Source: Patagioenas fasciata
Taxonomy: Eukaryota > Chordata > Aves > Columbiformes > Columbidae
DNA length: 64,000 nucleotides
Direction: 5' to 3'
Assembly (NCBI RefSeq): GCF_037038585.1
Contig: NC_092520.1
Location: forward strand, 12,717,001-12,781,000
The position numbers and the translations under genes were made by a program. Position 1 is the first letter of the stretch; the number at the start of each line of letters is the position of its first letter. Of the stretch, positions 37,080-61,939 are shown in pieces. The notes beneath the pieces were generated by a model. The model was not told the origin of the DNA. It ran no database searches and worked only from the letters and a program-made list of their open reading frames with translations.

Positions 37080-37203
37080 GAGGCGCGGGGGCTGACGGGG
37101 GGCAGGGAGTGAGTTGTCTGGTGCCGCCATGCTGGGGGTGGCGGGGTGGGCGGTTCCCGGTGGGGTGGGCGGTGCCGCCGCGCAGCCCGGACGGCGGGAG
37201 CAG
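37080..37203 (+). other. C11orf54: C11orf54 noncoding first exon (approximate start)
   Basis: GC-rich segment ending at a GTACGTG donor (37204), inside the divergent promoter island. The first coding exon is 2.5 kb downstream. The start site cannot be fixed from sequence alone. Confidence 0.5.
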
Positions 37204-39696
37204 GTACGTGCGGGCAGGTGGTAGCGGTGGCCAGGTGCGGGGTCAGGGATCGTCCGCCAGCGCTTTCGCAGGTTCGGGCGGTGCGGGGCAGCTCCCGGCT
37301 GTCTCAGCCCGGAGGGTCCGGGCTCTCTTCAGGGCGCGGTTCCCGCACTTCCCGCTCGGGGTGAGACTCGCAAAGCTGCTCGCTGCACCGGTCGGTCTCT
37401 CGTTACTGCTGTCCTGCCTCTCCTTTCCCTCTACAGTCCCGTCTCCCCGAGCGGGCGGCTCCAGCCTGAGCACCCCCTTCATTCGCCTCGCAGCCCTGCC
37501 AAGTGCCCTGTCAGCTTTGGCGTTCCTTCGCTCCAGCTCCCCCTGCTGCCTTCGGCCGCCTCAATGCCACCCCAGTCCCCCCAGGCGCTCTCCTTCTTGT
37601 CCTTCCATGACTTATCCCTTCCCCAAATCCCCGCCGCTCGGGTAGATGCCTCTGCTGTCCCGCAGCCTTCCCCTGCCGCGGACAGGATCTTCTCACATAG
37701 CTCCAGCTGGGGAATGCAACCTCTAAGGATGCAGCTGTAGATGTTTCGATCTTCGTGGTGTCTTCTCTGTAAATGCCATATTCATTTTCCACTGATGTTT
37801 CTTCCCTCCGGTCCTTGACTCGTCTCTAGCCTGCCTGTAACCTCTCCTTTCTGGCTTCTACCCTCCAAACTATTTTTAATTCAGGTTTTGATACTAGACA
37901 ACCCCATTAATATCATAGTTCCCATTTCATCTGCATTCTCCTGGCCTTTGACTACTCTCTCTGATATTTTCTTCCTGCTCTGAAAAGATAGATTTTGAAA
38001 GTCTTTTTAGATGCTTGTTCTCTCCATTCTTGTTGCACCATCTCAGATCTAACAATCTTATCGTCCTTTAGCATTCGTGTTCTTTATTTGAAAGTCTTCT
38101 GTAGTAATTCAGTGTCATTCCACCCCTCCATGATGGATCTCAAACTGATGTTGTCTCCTTTCAGGTTCTCCCTCTCCCACAGACACAGGCTCCCCTGTGA
38201 CTGCTCTCCTTGCGTGGTGACTCACGGATCTGCTTCTCTGGTGTCCTTCCAGGTAAAGACTACTGCCTAGCAATCAGATTGGGTTTGTCATGGTACATTG
38301 AGCTTTTCCCACAGTCTTTCCCTCCTTTCTTGATTGTGGGGAGCAGACTACTGCCCTTTAAACAGCATGTGATGGTCTAGGTGTTATATCTGAGCCTACT
38401 TATTTGGACCGAGTCACCTGTGGAGATGGATAAGACCAATTAAGATGAGAATTATTACACATGGGCAGCTGTCTTTCTCCCTTTCTCTACTGCTTGTTAC
38501 AGCGGTAACTTGGGGTGGCTGAACTTGGAACTCGAAGACTTCAGTTAAGTGACTGCTGTGATCTCCCAACTCTTTTTATTTCCTTTTTTTTTTTTTATTT
38601 TACCTGTTGGATTTTTTTTTTTCTTTATGCAGACTCAAGAGGCTGATGGTGTAAGGACAGTTATGATTTTTAACAATCATACAAGCTGGGATTTTTTTTA
38701 AATAGAAGCTAAAAGTATGCATAAACAGCTAGCTCACATCATGGTCTTTCCTAACAAAAAGCTCTGTCAGATCTGGGATTGTAATTAGGTTTTTTGCTTT
38801 TTACACCAAGGGCTGAGATCTGGATCACGGGACTCATTTTGTTTTTCTCCTGCGTGCAGCAAGCATGTGCCTAAGGAGTTAGTGATTGCTGTGGGTGGCT
38901 GATTTATAGGTAGTGTATAATCAGCCATTTGTGCCCTCAGCTAGTGGTTTGCCCTAGTAGCTGGCTTTGCTGTTGCGAGGCTGACTGAAATGCAGTTCAT
39001 TTGTAAAGAGGTTCTTAAACTTATGTTCAAACAAATTTTTTTGTTACAGGCTCTGTACCCATACAAAGCCTTATACTGCAGAACTTGCTGATGTTTTCGA
39101 TTTTGCTGCTAGCGTGTTCCCCTCTGGAAGGGTGTCACAGACTCTTACAGAGGGGAAACACATTCCCAGAATCAGTTAGAGACTAAGTGACAGCTGCAGT
39201 TGAAAGTCAATCATATCCAACGCTGGAAAAGTAAACGTTAAGGTAGGGAAGAAATGAGGAGGCAGCTAATGTGCTCAGAAAAGCCCAGTTTTATTTCAAA
39301 AACAAATTATGACTCCAGGCTGACAAAGGACAGATAAATCTGCTGACCTGTCCCTTCAACTGGATTCAGCGTAGGATTTGTTTTGCCTACACCCAGTTGT
39401 AAGCTTGAGACTAGCATACCTAAGGCTCTGAGCTAGCTATACATCTGACAGGCACATCTTCTTCCAAAGCACATAAGAAAATGAACTTTAATATTGAAGT
39501 TGTTAGTCTTTCCTTTGATGGCAGAACTACAATTCTACTGTTTTCTATGTATTCTTGACTGAAAATGAAAAACAAGTAACACCCTGAAAACAGCCTGTTT
39601 TAACCATTAAACTATTATCCCTGTTGATAGATCAGTTGCTCCTACAGTGTGATATATTGTAATTTCTTGACTGAAGAAATCAGGGCCAATTACGAA

Positions 39697-42600
39697 ATGG
39701 CCAAAGTCGAAAGGTTTGCTTTTCACGTTCCAAGTCTGGAGGAGCTTGCTGGGGGTAAGTCATGCAGTGTGTAACTTTTTACAAACTTATAAACTTACAA
39801 TGTACTTTTCAAACTTATCTTAAAGCTCTTATCAAAACCTTTCTACAGCTAGTACATGCAGAATGTTAGTGTTCTTAGTAAACTGAGATGTAAAGGAAAG
39901 CACTATGTTTCTGTATGCTATTATTTCCTTAAAGCAAACAATGACTCCTCCCCCAGACCCAAATGATGTTTAAGCACACAAACAGACCTGTGCATGGTTT
40001 GTGAAAGTTTTGACAATTACAGACCTGTGGGCTGGCAGAGAACAGTGTGTACTTGCAGTAGAACAGCTTAAAACAGTAGCAGAAAAGATGGATCACAAAG
40101 CAGAATTCCTCCCCCCTCCATCTCTGTCCTGAGGGTATCCTGTAAGCTGTGAGTTTTGTTGCTATTCAGCTCTTGAGTATAATTCAAGGAGTGTCCTTTT
40201 CTTGTCCTTTTCTACTTACTGGAAGGTTCTGAGGTGTATTGAGAAACTTGCCAAGTACATTCTACTGACCCTTGTGGTCAATGGCTTGGTGAGGGTGCTG
40301 CCGAGACATGGAGTGTGGCTGAAACCCCCACTGGAGGAAACGAAGGCACAGGAAAATCCTCTGAGTAAATAAGGAACTGCCTGATTTGAGATCACAGACT
40401 GAATTTTCTGTTCTCTAGTTTGAGATATCAGACAAAGCAGAGCCCAATGCATGAAAGAACTTGGGCATTTTAACATAGTATTTGAAGCAGTGTCTGGAAG
40501 TTGTTTCCAAACAGTGAACTTGTCTAAGTCAGAATCCTCCCTGTTGTTTGACTCTGCAGGTCTGAGCCTAAAAATGTTGATATGAAGCAAACCCAAAAGT
40601 TTAGCTTTGGGGCTGTTGGTTGTCCATCAGCACATTCATTATGTGTCCTGTACTGACAGTGGCACTTGCCAGAAAATCCCCACAAGAACAGAAACATGAT
40701 GGGCAATATCCTTGACTGCAGAAGTTTCCAGACAGCAGAGACCATTTGAGATCATAATCAAGCAATTGCAAACAGTCTGGTTGATACATTTAAAGAACTG
40801 ATTGTCACTTCAGCTAAAACTCACTTCCTCCTTTGCTCTCACATGATATTTTTCTGTGATCATAACTGTCTGCTCTCGTGAAGCAAAACCACTGCTGAAT
40901 GTGGTTGAAGTTTATCTATGTTGCTTCACATTGTGCTGCTCTTAGTCTACTGGGAGCAGTCAGTCATTGTATTTCAATTAAAAGGTTTTAAAAATTCTTA
41001 ATGAATTAGTGTGCTAACTAACAATTATCTGAATGAGCTTTTGCTCTTCTCTGAAGCTGTGGCTCAGGAAACAAGTGCCTACAGACAGTAACATTTAAGT
41101 CAATGCAGTTACTTTGGGTAAGCGTAAATAATTTGATGTATCTTGCTGAAACAATGTCTAAACAGATATATTTATTGTTGTTAGTAACTTGTAAAACTCT
41201 TAGAAATTTTTCATTGTTAGTAACTTTGCCATTATTTTTTATTATAGTTTTGCAGAAAGGGCTTAAAGAAAACTTTGCTGATGCTCAAGTCTCTGTTGTA
41301 GACTGTCCTGATCTGACTCAGGAACCCTTCAACTTTCCTGCCAAAGGTAACCTAGTATTCCTGTCTTCCACTATGACTTCTCCAGTTCTTTCTACCTGAT
41401 CTTACTTAGTTTTGGTCTTCTAAAGATGCTGGAAGAGCTTAAATTGTTTTTAAGATAAAGACTATATGTAAGAGTTACATTTTATTTCTGAACTTGCTTC
41501 CTAGTTGATGTAAGAACAAGGACAAGTCAATACCAAATGTAATACTTGTCCTATTTTTTTTTCTTACCTTCTGATTGCAATACTCATTTCATAAGCTTTA
41601 TTTAATGTATTGAAAAGATTTTGAAATTAAATTATCTTCCAGATGGATACTTTTTTAAAATCTGTGCCAATCACTGTCTGAACCTAAGGAGTTGCACTTC
41701 CATTAATTTTTAAATTCCTGCCATTCACATATGTTGGTGAAGTGAATGGGATTCATCTTCTTTGATATTAGCTGTCTGGAAGACAGACATGCCTTCTGTG
41801 CTACTCATCTGAGTTCCCCCTGTCATCAGTATAGTGAACGAAACACCTCCAGAAGGTGATTCATCCCTTCATAAAATACATGTCCAAATAAGTGGCATGA
41901 TGAACTGTCCTGTGGCTTGGGCATCCAGCTTTGCTGAAATTTTGCAAGTACCAGTGGGGGTATCCACTGTGTGGTGAGGGCATCTTACCGGAGAACCGGC
42001 AAGTTGTTACCACTGTCATATTTTTTTGTGCTTAGAGAATGTTAATTTTATAACAGGTTGCCTAGCATTAAATCCTACTGTGAATCATTTGGGTGTTTAC
42101 TGTCCTTGGACTTCTTAGTAGTGCAACACTTTATCTAAGCATGCTAGGAAAATAGTGTTCTCAAAGGGTTTTAGAAGTTTGAGGAACAGGTTCTTTGGTA
42201 GGTTTAATTAGGAAAAACTATTTTACTGAGCTAACTGGCTGTATTTTTCCAGGAATCTGTGGAAAGCCTAGAATAGCAGATGTGGGAGGTGTTCCTTACC
42301 TCATACCTGTTGTACGGAAAGAAAAAGTGAGTTTTCCTGTAGCTGTGAGGTTTAATACATTTGTCAAAAGAAAAGCAATATCTTATTGAAATATAAACAA
42401 AACTAAGGACCAGCAGATACTATAAGATTCCGCTTATAAAAAAGACTGTTCGGTGTTTTATGAGATTGATTCTGACGTGTGTTTAACATAGACTTTGTCA
42501 GGAAATCTTACACATCGAAGCAAAAATAGCATATCATGGATGATGGTTCATCTTCTCCTGCCCTCAAATACAAGATAGTTTTGGAAACATACCGTCTGTG

Positions 42601-45600
42601 ACAGGAGCCATGGAAGGAATTACTAAACAAAGGGCTTGTCTGCATGTTTATGTATGGCTTGCTGCATGCCTGTGATTTCAAATCACAGCCACGCTAATTT
42701 GTAAAAACTGGCTATATTTGCATTTCCAGGCATGGATTCATGGTGATTCATGTTACTGTCCTTTTCCAAGAACATCATGCCTCCTTTCCAACATCTGGCT
42801 CTATATGATATTCCCTTCCATTTTTTATTTTACAGAAATACAAACTTAAATAAGAACAATAATTCATTTTTTGGGGTAAAATGGCAGGAAAACATACTGG
42901 CAGACTCTATGTTTCAGAAAAAAAAATGCTTATATACCAAATTTGTTGCTACCAAATGTGTTGTTCAGAAACTGTGTTCAACCTAATTATCCAAAACACT
43001 AATGAGGGCGTTGTGAATTAAATGCATCCAGAGGTTATGGTGAAGAGGGTGACAAATCTGAATCACAGCACCACACCAAAATCAAAGGATTGATTCTCTT
43101 TTGCAGGTTTATGACCTAAATACAGTTGCAAAAGACATAGAGCTGCCTGGAGCTTTCTTTCTTGGAGCTGGAGCGGCGTCATCAAAGGTTCTTGGAGTAA
43201 ATGCTGAGGTTGGTAAATAAGTGTGATGGTTCTCAATGAAGTAATGGAAGTATCGTAATAGTAGAGCAGAATCATACTGGGCATTTTCCATTTACAATAA
43301 AATGTTTAATAAACACCACTCATGCCAAAATCACATAAAATACATGAGGAGGGATTTGGATGAGGGCCATCCAATGAAGTGCATACTATCGAGATGATAA
43401 AGATTAATTTTTAACTTGTAATTCTCTGTGAAGCATGTGCTTCTTTTCAAGCGTACAAGAAACATGATTTTTTTGAAACTGATTGACAAAGACCTGACCA
43501 GAGGTTTTAATGACAAGACTTAGAAATACTTGTCAAAGTTACTGGTAAATGCATTTGCAATACTCCCCGTCTTTTGCCCTCTTGGATGTCTTCGTTTTAT
43601 CCTCGTAAGTTTTAAAGATGCCACACACAAAACGATCACCTGCAGGAGACAAAAACTACTGCCTGTGGAGGCTTTGATTAGAGCCTTTTGAAGCATAAAC
43701 CTCTGGTCTTGCTATCTCCTTTTGATGCATTTATTGGCAGATGAGATAGTCCATGTCAGCATTAAATTTGTGCCACAATAGTAGTGGTTGTTACTGTTCA
43801 CTGATAAACTATTACATAGAATTTCAATACTTGCATGCAGGCCTCAGATCTCAATGGTTAGACTGTTTCTTTCCTTCTATGTGTTTTTGTTTGTTTTTGT
43901 TTGTTTGTTTGGGGTTTTTTGTTTGGTTGGGTTTTGTTTTCTTTGGTGTTTGTTTGTTTTCAACACTAGCATTCATCTTCACATAATATTAAATGTAACT
44001 GTCCAGAAAAATTAAAACTGTTTTCTGGAATTTCCGATTACATTACAATGTCAGTGCATTTTTCTTACCAGTACAGACCTCATCCTGAGAGACAGAGTTG
44101 TGTGATGAAGAGGATTATTTCTTGGAAATGTGGTCCAAAGCTTAAATTGCACATATGAGTTCTGTTCATTGGGAATGACTCTTACATGTCCTTACTGACT
44201 TACTTGACTTATTCTTACCTATTCTTTGTCTCAGCTTATCCCTATTGTTCAAACTAAGAGTGACAAAAAGCCTGCTGTAAATGGGAGCTACATTGCTCAG
44301 ATAAATCCTGCAGATAAAGGGTGCCTGCTTGAGAAGTACAGCAGTAAATACACAGACTGTGAGTTTGGGCTGTTGGCCAATCTTTATGCCAGTGAGGGCC
44401 AACCCGGTAAGGTACGTATTTGGATCAAAGGTGACTTTGCGTAGAGCTTTGTGGCTGAAGGGAAACATGTGCTTCAATGTTCTACTATCAGTTTTCTGTG
44501 ATAACAGTGAAGTAGTAATTCCATGAAAGAAATATTCAAACATAAGGAACAGATGCTGCTGAATGATAGGAAGAATTGGTGGAAACAGAGAGGCACTGGA
44601 ATTTTTGAGGGATAAGTATGTTAGTTCACTAAAACTTTTCTATCATAAATCATCCATCCAAATCCAGCCCAAACCAACAGTGATTTAAGGTAATGGTTGT
44701 TCAACATACTTGTGTTAATCAGGTCTGGGCACTTGTCTAGTTTTTTTGTAGAAGTGCTTCCCCCAACACAGCCGCACAAAGAGGTGTTGGCAGAGCAGTC
44801 AAAAACCTGACTACTGCATGGAAACTGAGCAGCCTTCTCTGTCTCCAAGAGTCTCTTTATAAGAGAGTGGAAGCCAGCTGGGGAACAGAAAGGGGTTGCT
44901 TAAATCATTGTCTTATGTATGAATAAATGACTTGCTGCCCAGCACCCTTCACAGGCAAAGCTAGTGTTGAACAGAAAGTCAGGAAAGGGAGTTGGTCAGG
45001 TACTGGAAGCATGCAAGTGGAGCAGCACTTGCAGGAAAACTCACATTTTCAAAAGTAATCTTGGTTTATAAGCTTGGGAGAATTTCAGAGCAGCTCTTAC
45101 AGACGATTGCAAACTGTTGCTGTGGGAGGCAGCAGTGACAAATTAACTTTATTCTCCAGGTCATTGAAGTGAAAGCCAATGGAAGAACTGGGGAACTTAA
45201 CTTTGTGTCTTGTCTGAGACAAATTTTAGAGAAACACTATGGAGAAAAGCCAGTTGGCATGGGTGGTACATTTATCATTCAGAAGGGGAAAGCAAAGATT
45301 CACATTATGGTAAGTTGTTCTCAGTTCATTTAAGTTTCTTCATCCTTCTGAAAACAGAAGTATAAATCAGGGTGTAACATTTTACTGCTTGGAGTTTGTT
45401 TTGTATTTTCAAATATATCCATAATCTGTTAGGATAAGCAGTGTATTAAAGTGAGGAGCTGACATTACAAAACTGATGTTACAAAACTAGTGACGCTTAA
45501 TTACTTGGCCTTAGTACTATAATCTTTTCCTTTGAAATCTGTGGACAGCTAAAGAACTGTAGAACTATTGTAAAATGAAATTAAATACATGAACTGAGAT

Positions 45601-48202
45601 GATACTTAGAAGCTCAGTAAATTTTAAAAAGTCTGTTGCTTATTATAAAATGTACCAGGAGGAAAATCCTAACTTCAGTAGTTCTCCCACTATGTGTGAA
45701 ATGAAAGAAGCAATATTCTGTGTTTCTGGCAGAAGCACAGTAGCTGACACTGGAACTTCTTTTAGGCAAGAAGGACTGTGAACAGAATAGTGGGGAGGGC
45801 AAAAGTGAAGGAAAGTTGCTAGAGAAAAAGTGTCTTGATACAAGTGTCTTCCTTTCACTTACAAAGCTTTTACTTCTTCTGTAGCCTCCAGAATTTTCTG
45901 CCTGTCCTCTGAACACCGACGAGGATGTGAATAACTGGCTCAAATTCTTTGAAATGAAGGCTCCACTGATTTGTCAGCCAGTAATAGTTTCCAGAGATCC
46001 AGTGAGTCTGTCATGTCTAAGTGTAAACTGAGACTTGTAATGAATTTTGTCCTAGATGTGATTTTTCCTTTTAAGAACAGGAGGGTGTATATATTGTGTT
46101 AAACTCTTCCGGAGTTGGTATAATGGAACAGAAGCTTCTCATTCCTGTCACTCGTTTGAATTGAGGCTAGGGCAATCTGTTCTAGTGGCTCTTCATAGTG
46201 GATTGAACTTAATGGTTCAGTACCAATTGCAAAGGTGCAAGTGTTTGTCCCAAACCCAACAGCACCGTCTGCATTTGGTGCTGGCCACATCAGCAGAAAT
46301 GTTAAGAGCGTGGATGCTTGTTCAGCCATGTGTTCATGTAGTTCACTTCCCTAAGAACTGTCTCTACTAATGCTGTGTCAAAATATGTGAAGCATGTGTC
46401 TCATAATTGCTGATGCAAATTAAAGTCTGCAAAACCTCAGGCTAGAAGGTTATCTAGCATCTTTCAGAAGCACTAAATACAACAGCAAATAGTTGAGGAT
46501 AAAAAACAATCTGATTTCAAAAGCTATTAAGATATGCATTGTTAGGAAGACTATTTTTTAAAAGTAACCAGGAAACCATAGATGAAAACGACTATAAATA
46601 ACAATGCAGTCATAAGTAATATAAAAAACATATTTCCAGAGTTAAATGAGACATGCTGTAAGCTTGGATATGTTCCAGGGTGTGACTTTATTGTGTCATT
46701 ATGTGGCAGCCTTTGCCCAAAGGCTAAATTGTGTGCGTCTTCCCAGAATCAACTGGCGAGTGCTCTGAAAACAGCCATCAGCAGCTGCTGCATTCAGAAC
46801 CAATGCAACTTGTGTAGTGGATGCAGCTGGGTTACTCCCATCTGACTTGACAGGAAGCTCAACAGCACTCAGCTAAGCCTATGGTTTTGGAAATGTTTGA
46901 GAGTCACTACAGAGACAGCAGTAGAAGATGGCATTCAAATGCCATTGCATTACTCATCAGTATCCTCTTGCAGCCCAGAAAACCAACTGTATCTCAGGCT
47001 GCATTAGAAGAAGTGTGGCCAGCAGGTTGTGGGAGGTGATTCTGCCCCTCAGGAGACCCCACCTGCAGTGCTGCAGCTAGCTCTGAGACCCCAAGAAAGA
47101 CATGGACCTGTTGGAGAGGGTCCAGAGGAGCCATAGAAATGACCAGAGGCTGGAACAGCTCTGCTGTGAGGACCTGGGGAGGGCTCCAGGGAGACCTTAT
47201 TGCAGCCTTTCAGTGCTTAAAAGGGGCTTATCAGGAAGATTGAGACTTTTTACCAGGGCCTGTAGAGATAAGAGAAGGGGCAAGGGTTTTAAACTGAAAG
47301 AGGGTAGATTTAGATTGGACGTAAGGAAGACATCTTTTATGATGAGGGTGGTGGGACACTGGAACAGGTAGCTCAGAGAAGCTGTAGATGAACCATCACT
47401 GGAAGTGCTCCAGGTCAGATTGGATGGGCTTTGAGCAACCTGATGTAGTGGAAGGTGTCCCATGACAAGGGAGGGTGGATCAGGTGATCTTTAAAGGTCT
47501 CTTTCAACCCAAACCATTCCATGATTCTATGATATATCAAACTGGTTGGTGTGATCTCACAGTTTAGTGGGCTAGTTGTTATTTTATTCAGTTCTTCCCA
47601 TTTTCATTTGATCTGGCTCTCAGAATTTTGAGTAGACATTGTCCCTTAATTGCATAGGTCTGTGGCATTCAGTGCAGAAAGGTTCTGATTTCCAGTAGGG
47701 TTTCCTTTGTGTGACTGCTTTATTTAATCCCGAAAGGAAGGGGGAGGGAGGAAAAAAAAAAAGGGGAATATCTAGGAGATTGATGGCTCCCAACTTTTAG
47801 TGTCAGGGTTTCTAAGTCCTTTTCTCTTTGATGTCCCATGGTAAATCCTTGTACAGCTCCTCTTCTTTCGCCTTACTAGTTTCCCAAGCATCTTGCAAGT
47901 TTCACTGTTTAATTGTTGGAGCGGACCCTGAGATGCGTGAAAACACACAATAGAAAGCAAAGACTGTCCCAGGACTTCTAACCACAGTTCACCTGAATGT
48001 GCATTCACGGTCTTTTCTCTGGTGACAGGGCTTTGACCTGCGCCTGGAGCACACCCACTGTTTCAGCCAGCACGGGGAGGGAGGACACTACCACCAGGAC
48101 ACCAGCCCTGAGAGCGTGGGCTACCTGGGGTACCTGCTGCCTGCAGAGCTGCTCTTCCGCATCGACCGGCCCCCCGAGACACACCGTGTCGGCAGGGACT
48201 GA
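39697..48202 (+). CDS. C11orf54: C11orf54 orthologue (PTD012), zinc-binding ester hydrolase-like protein
   Basis: Single-domain DUF1907 protein. The human protein binds zinc through histidines and has ester hydrolase activity in vitro; its role in the cell is not settled. Coding exons: 39697-39754, 41248-41346, 42253-42326, 43107-43208, 44235-44411, 45160-45309, 45885-46001, 48029-48202. Total 951 nt, 316 codons plus TGA, against 315 in human. Recognisable blocks: FHVPSLEELAG at the N-terminus, VSVVDCPDLT, GICGKPRIADVGGVPYLIP, NGSYIAQINPADKGCLLEKY, ASEGQPGKVIEVKA, KPVGMGGTFIIQKGK, and the C-terminal LEHTHCFSQHGEGGHYH. That last block carries the HxH...H zinc ligands. It ends in ETHRVGRD. The start ATG has a good context (A at -3) and matches the known N-terminus. 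The donor after exon 43107-43208 is the weaker GTTGGT, but only this choice keeps the frame. The last exon is GC-rich. Confidence 0.95.
46974..47535 (+). mobile_element. CR1 LINE 3' fragment in a C11orf54 intron
   Basis: Plus-oriented: CCCAGAAAACCAACTGTATC at the left, then GAGGTGATTCTGCCCCTC, GGTGGTGGGACACTGGAAC and the tail CCATTCCATGATTCTATGAT. It is 5'-truncated and lies in the last C11orf54 intron. Confidence 0.92.
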
Positions 48203-48283
48203 GCCGGCACAGCAACTTGATCTTTCTGAAATACAAGTGCTGATTTTTGTAATGCTTTTAATTATGCACATTTATCAGTTGAG

Positions 48284-48352
48284 AATAAATATGAGAGTGG
48301 TAAACTGCCAACTTCTTAATTTTGTACTTAAAATTGTTGTGACTGAAATAAA
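48284..48352 (+). promoter_or_regulatory. C11orf54 polyadenylation signals
   Basis: AATAAA at 48284-48289 and again at 48347-48352, 82 and 145 nt after the stop codon. The 3' UTR is short and leaves about 800 bp to the MED17 start. Confidence 0.75.
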
Positions 48353-48490
48353 ATGGTAATTTCATTGCAATATTATTGTAGGGTTTTTTTTGCTTTTGGT
48401 TTGAGCTTCCTGTGTGGTCGTAGTTGATGATGGGGACTGAGGAGTGAATTTATGTTTAGAAGAGGGAATTAAACCAGCTCTGGTCAAAAA

Positions 48491-48885
48491 TCACAGAATG
48501 TCCTGAGTTGGAAGGGACCCACAAGGATCATTGAGTCCAACTCCTGTTCCTGCACAGGACAACCCCACAGTTCACACCGTGTGTCTGAGGGTGTTGTCCA
48601 GTCTCTGCTGGAACACTGTCAGGCTTGGGGCCGTGACACCTCCCTGGGGAGCCTGTTCCAGTATCCAGCACCCTCTGGGTGAAGAACCTTTTCCTAATGT
48701 CCAACCTAAACCTCCCCTGGCACATCTTCCTGCCATTCCCTCCGGGTTCTGTCACTGGTCACCAGAGAGAAGAGCTCAGCACCTGCCCCTCCTCCTCCCT
48801 TTGTGAGGAAGGTGTAGCCGCCGTGAGGTCTCTCTCCCCTCAGTCTCTCTCTCTCTCCTCAGTCTCCTGCAGGCTGAACACGCAA
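48491..48885 (-). mobile_element. CR1 LINE 3' fragment abutting the MED17 promoter
   Basis: Minus-oriented: reversed tail ATCACAGAATGTCCTGAGTT, then GGAGCCTGTTCCAGTATCC and CTCCTGCAGGCTGAAC at the 5'-truncated end. The MED17 CpG island starts directly after it. Confidence 0.92.
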
Positions 48886-49162
48886 GTCGCTGCAGCTCTG
48901 AGGACGACACCCGGCTGGGGTTCACCTGCGCCGCCGGAGGATGACGGAAGGCGGCCGCATGTTGTCAGGGGCTGTGGAAGTGACGCGGCACATCCGCAGG
49001 TGCCCGTGCCGCTCGCACCGGCGCCTCAACCCGCCCGGCCGCCCAGGAGCGGCTCCGCCCCTCTCGAGCGCCTCCGGAGCCAGCCCCGCCCCTGGCCCCG
49101 CCCCTTCTCTCACCGCCTCGCCTCCGCCCGGCACCCGTAGTGGGGGTGGAGGGCGCAGCAAG

Positions 49163-61763
<12,601 letters not shown>

Positions 61764-61912
61764 TAATCCGTCAGCCTCTCCGTGCGGCCTTTGACCCATC
61801 ACTGCGCTGCAAATGATCACTGTCTGTGCAGCAAAGGAAACCTATGGGGCAGTACAAGAAAGCGAAACCAAACTTATTTCCTGTACAGATACATGTCCCT
61901 TGTAGTGTTTGT

Positions 61913-61918
61913 AATAAA
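61913..61918 (+). promoter_or_regulatory. MED17 polyadenylation signal
   Basis: AATAAA about 150 nt after the MED17 stop codon. A second AATAAA at 63034-63039 could serve a longer 3' UTR. Confidence 0.75.
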
Positions 61919-61939
61919 ACTTTTTCAATTACATATAAA

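Larger units (their letters stand above)
36930..37640. promoter_or_regulatory. Bidirectional CpG-island promoter of TAF1D and C11orf54
   Basis: CpG-dense region. On the minus strand a strong donor (GTGAGT, exon end 37002) closes a short 5' exon of TAF1D. On the plus strand a donor (GTACGTG, exon end 37203) closes a noncoding first exon of C11orf54. The two starts must lie within about 200 bp of each other, as in the human locus. Open frames in this region are by-products of high GC content. Confidence 0.78.

Noticed and set aside
37109-37645. Long open frame (178 codons) in the TAF1D/C11orf54 promoter island
   Set aside because: GC-rich composition removes stop codons by chance. The product is low-complexity (Arg/Pro/Ser-rich) and overlaps a first exon and donor site.
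41897-41936. ATGATGA followed by CTGA in a C11orf54 intron
   Set aside because: The boxes are too close together and there is no adjacent closing stem.
44102-44200. GTGATGA in a C11orf54 intron
   Set aside because: No D box at a usable distance and no terminal stem.
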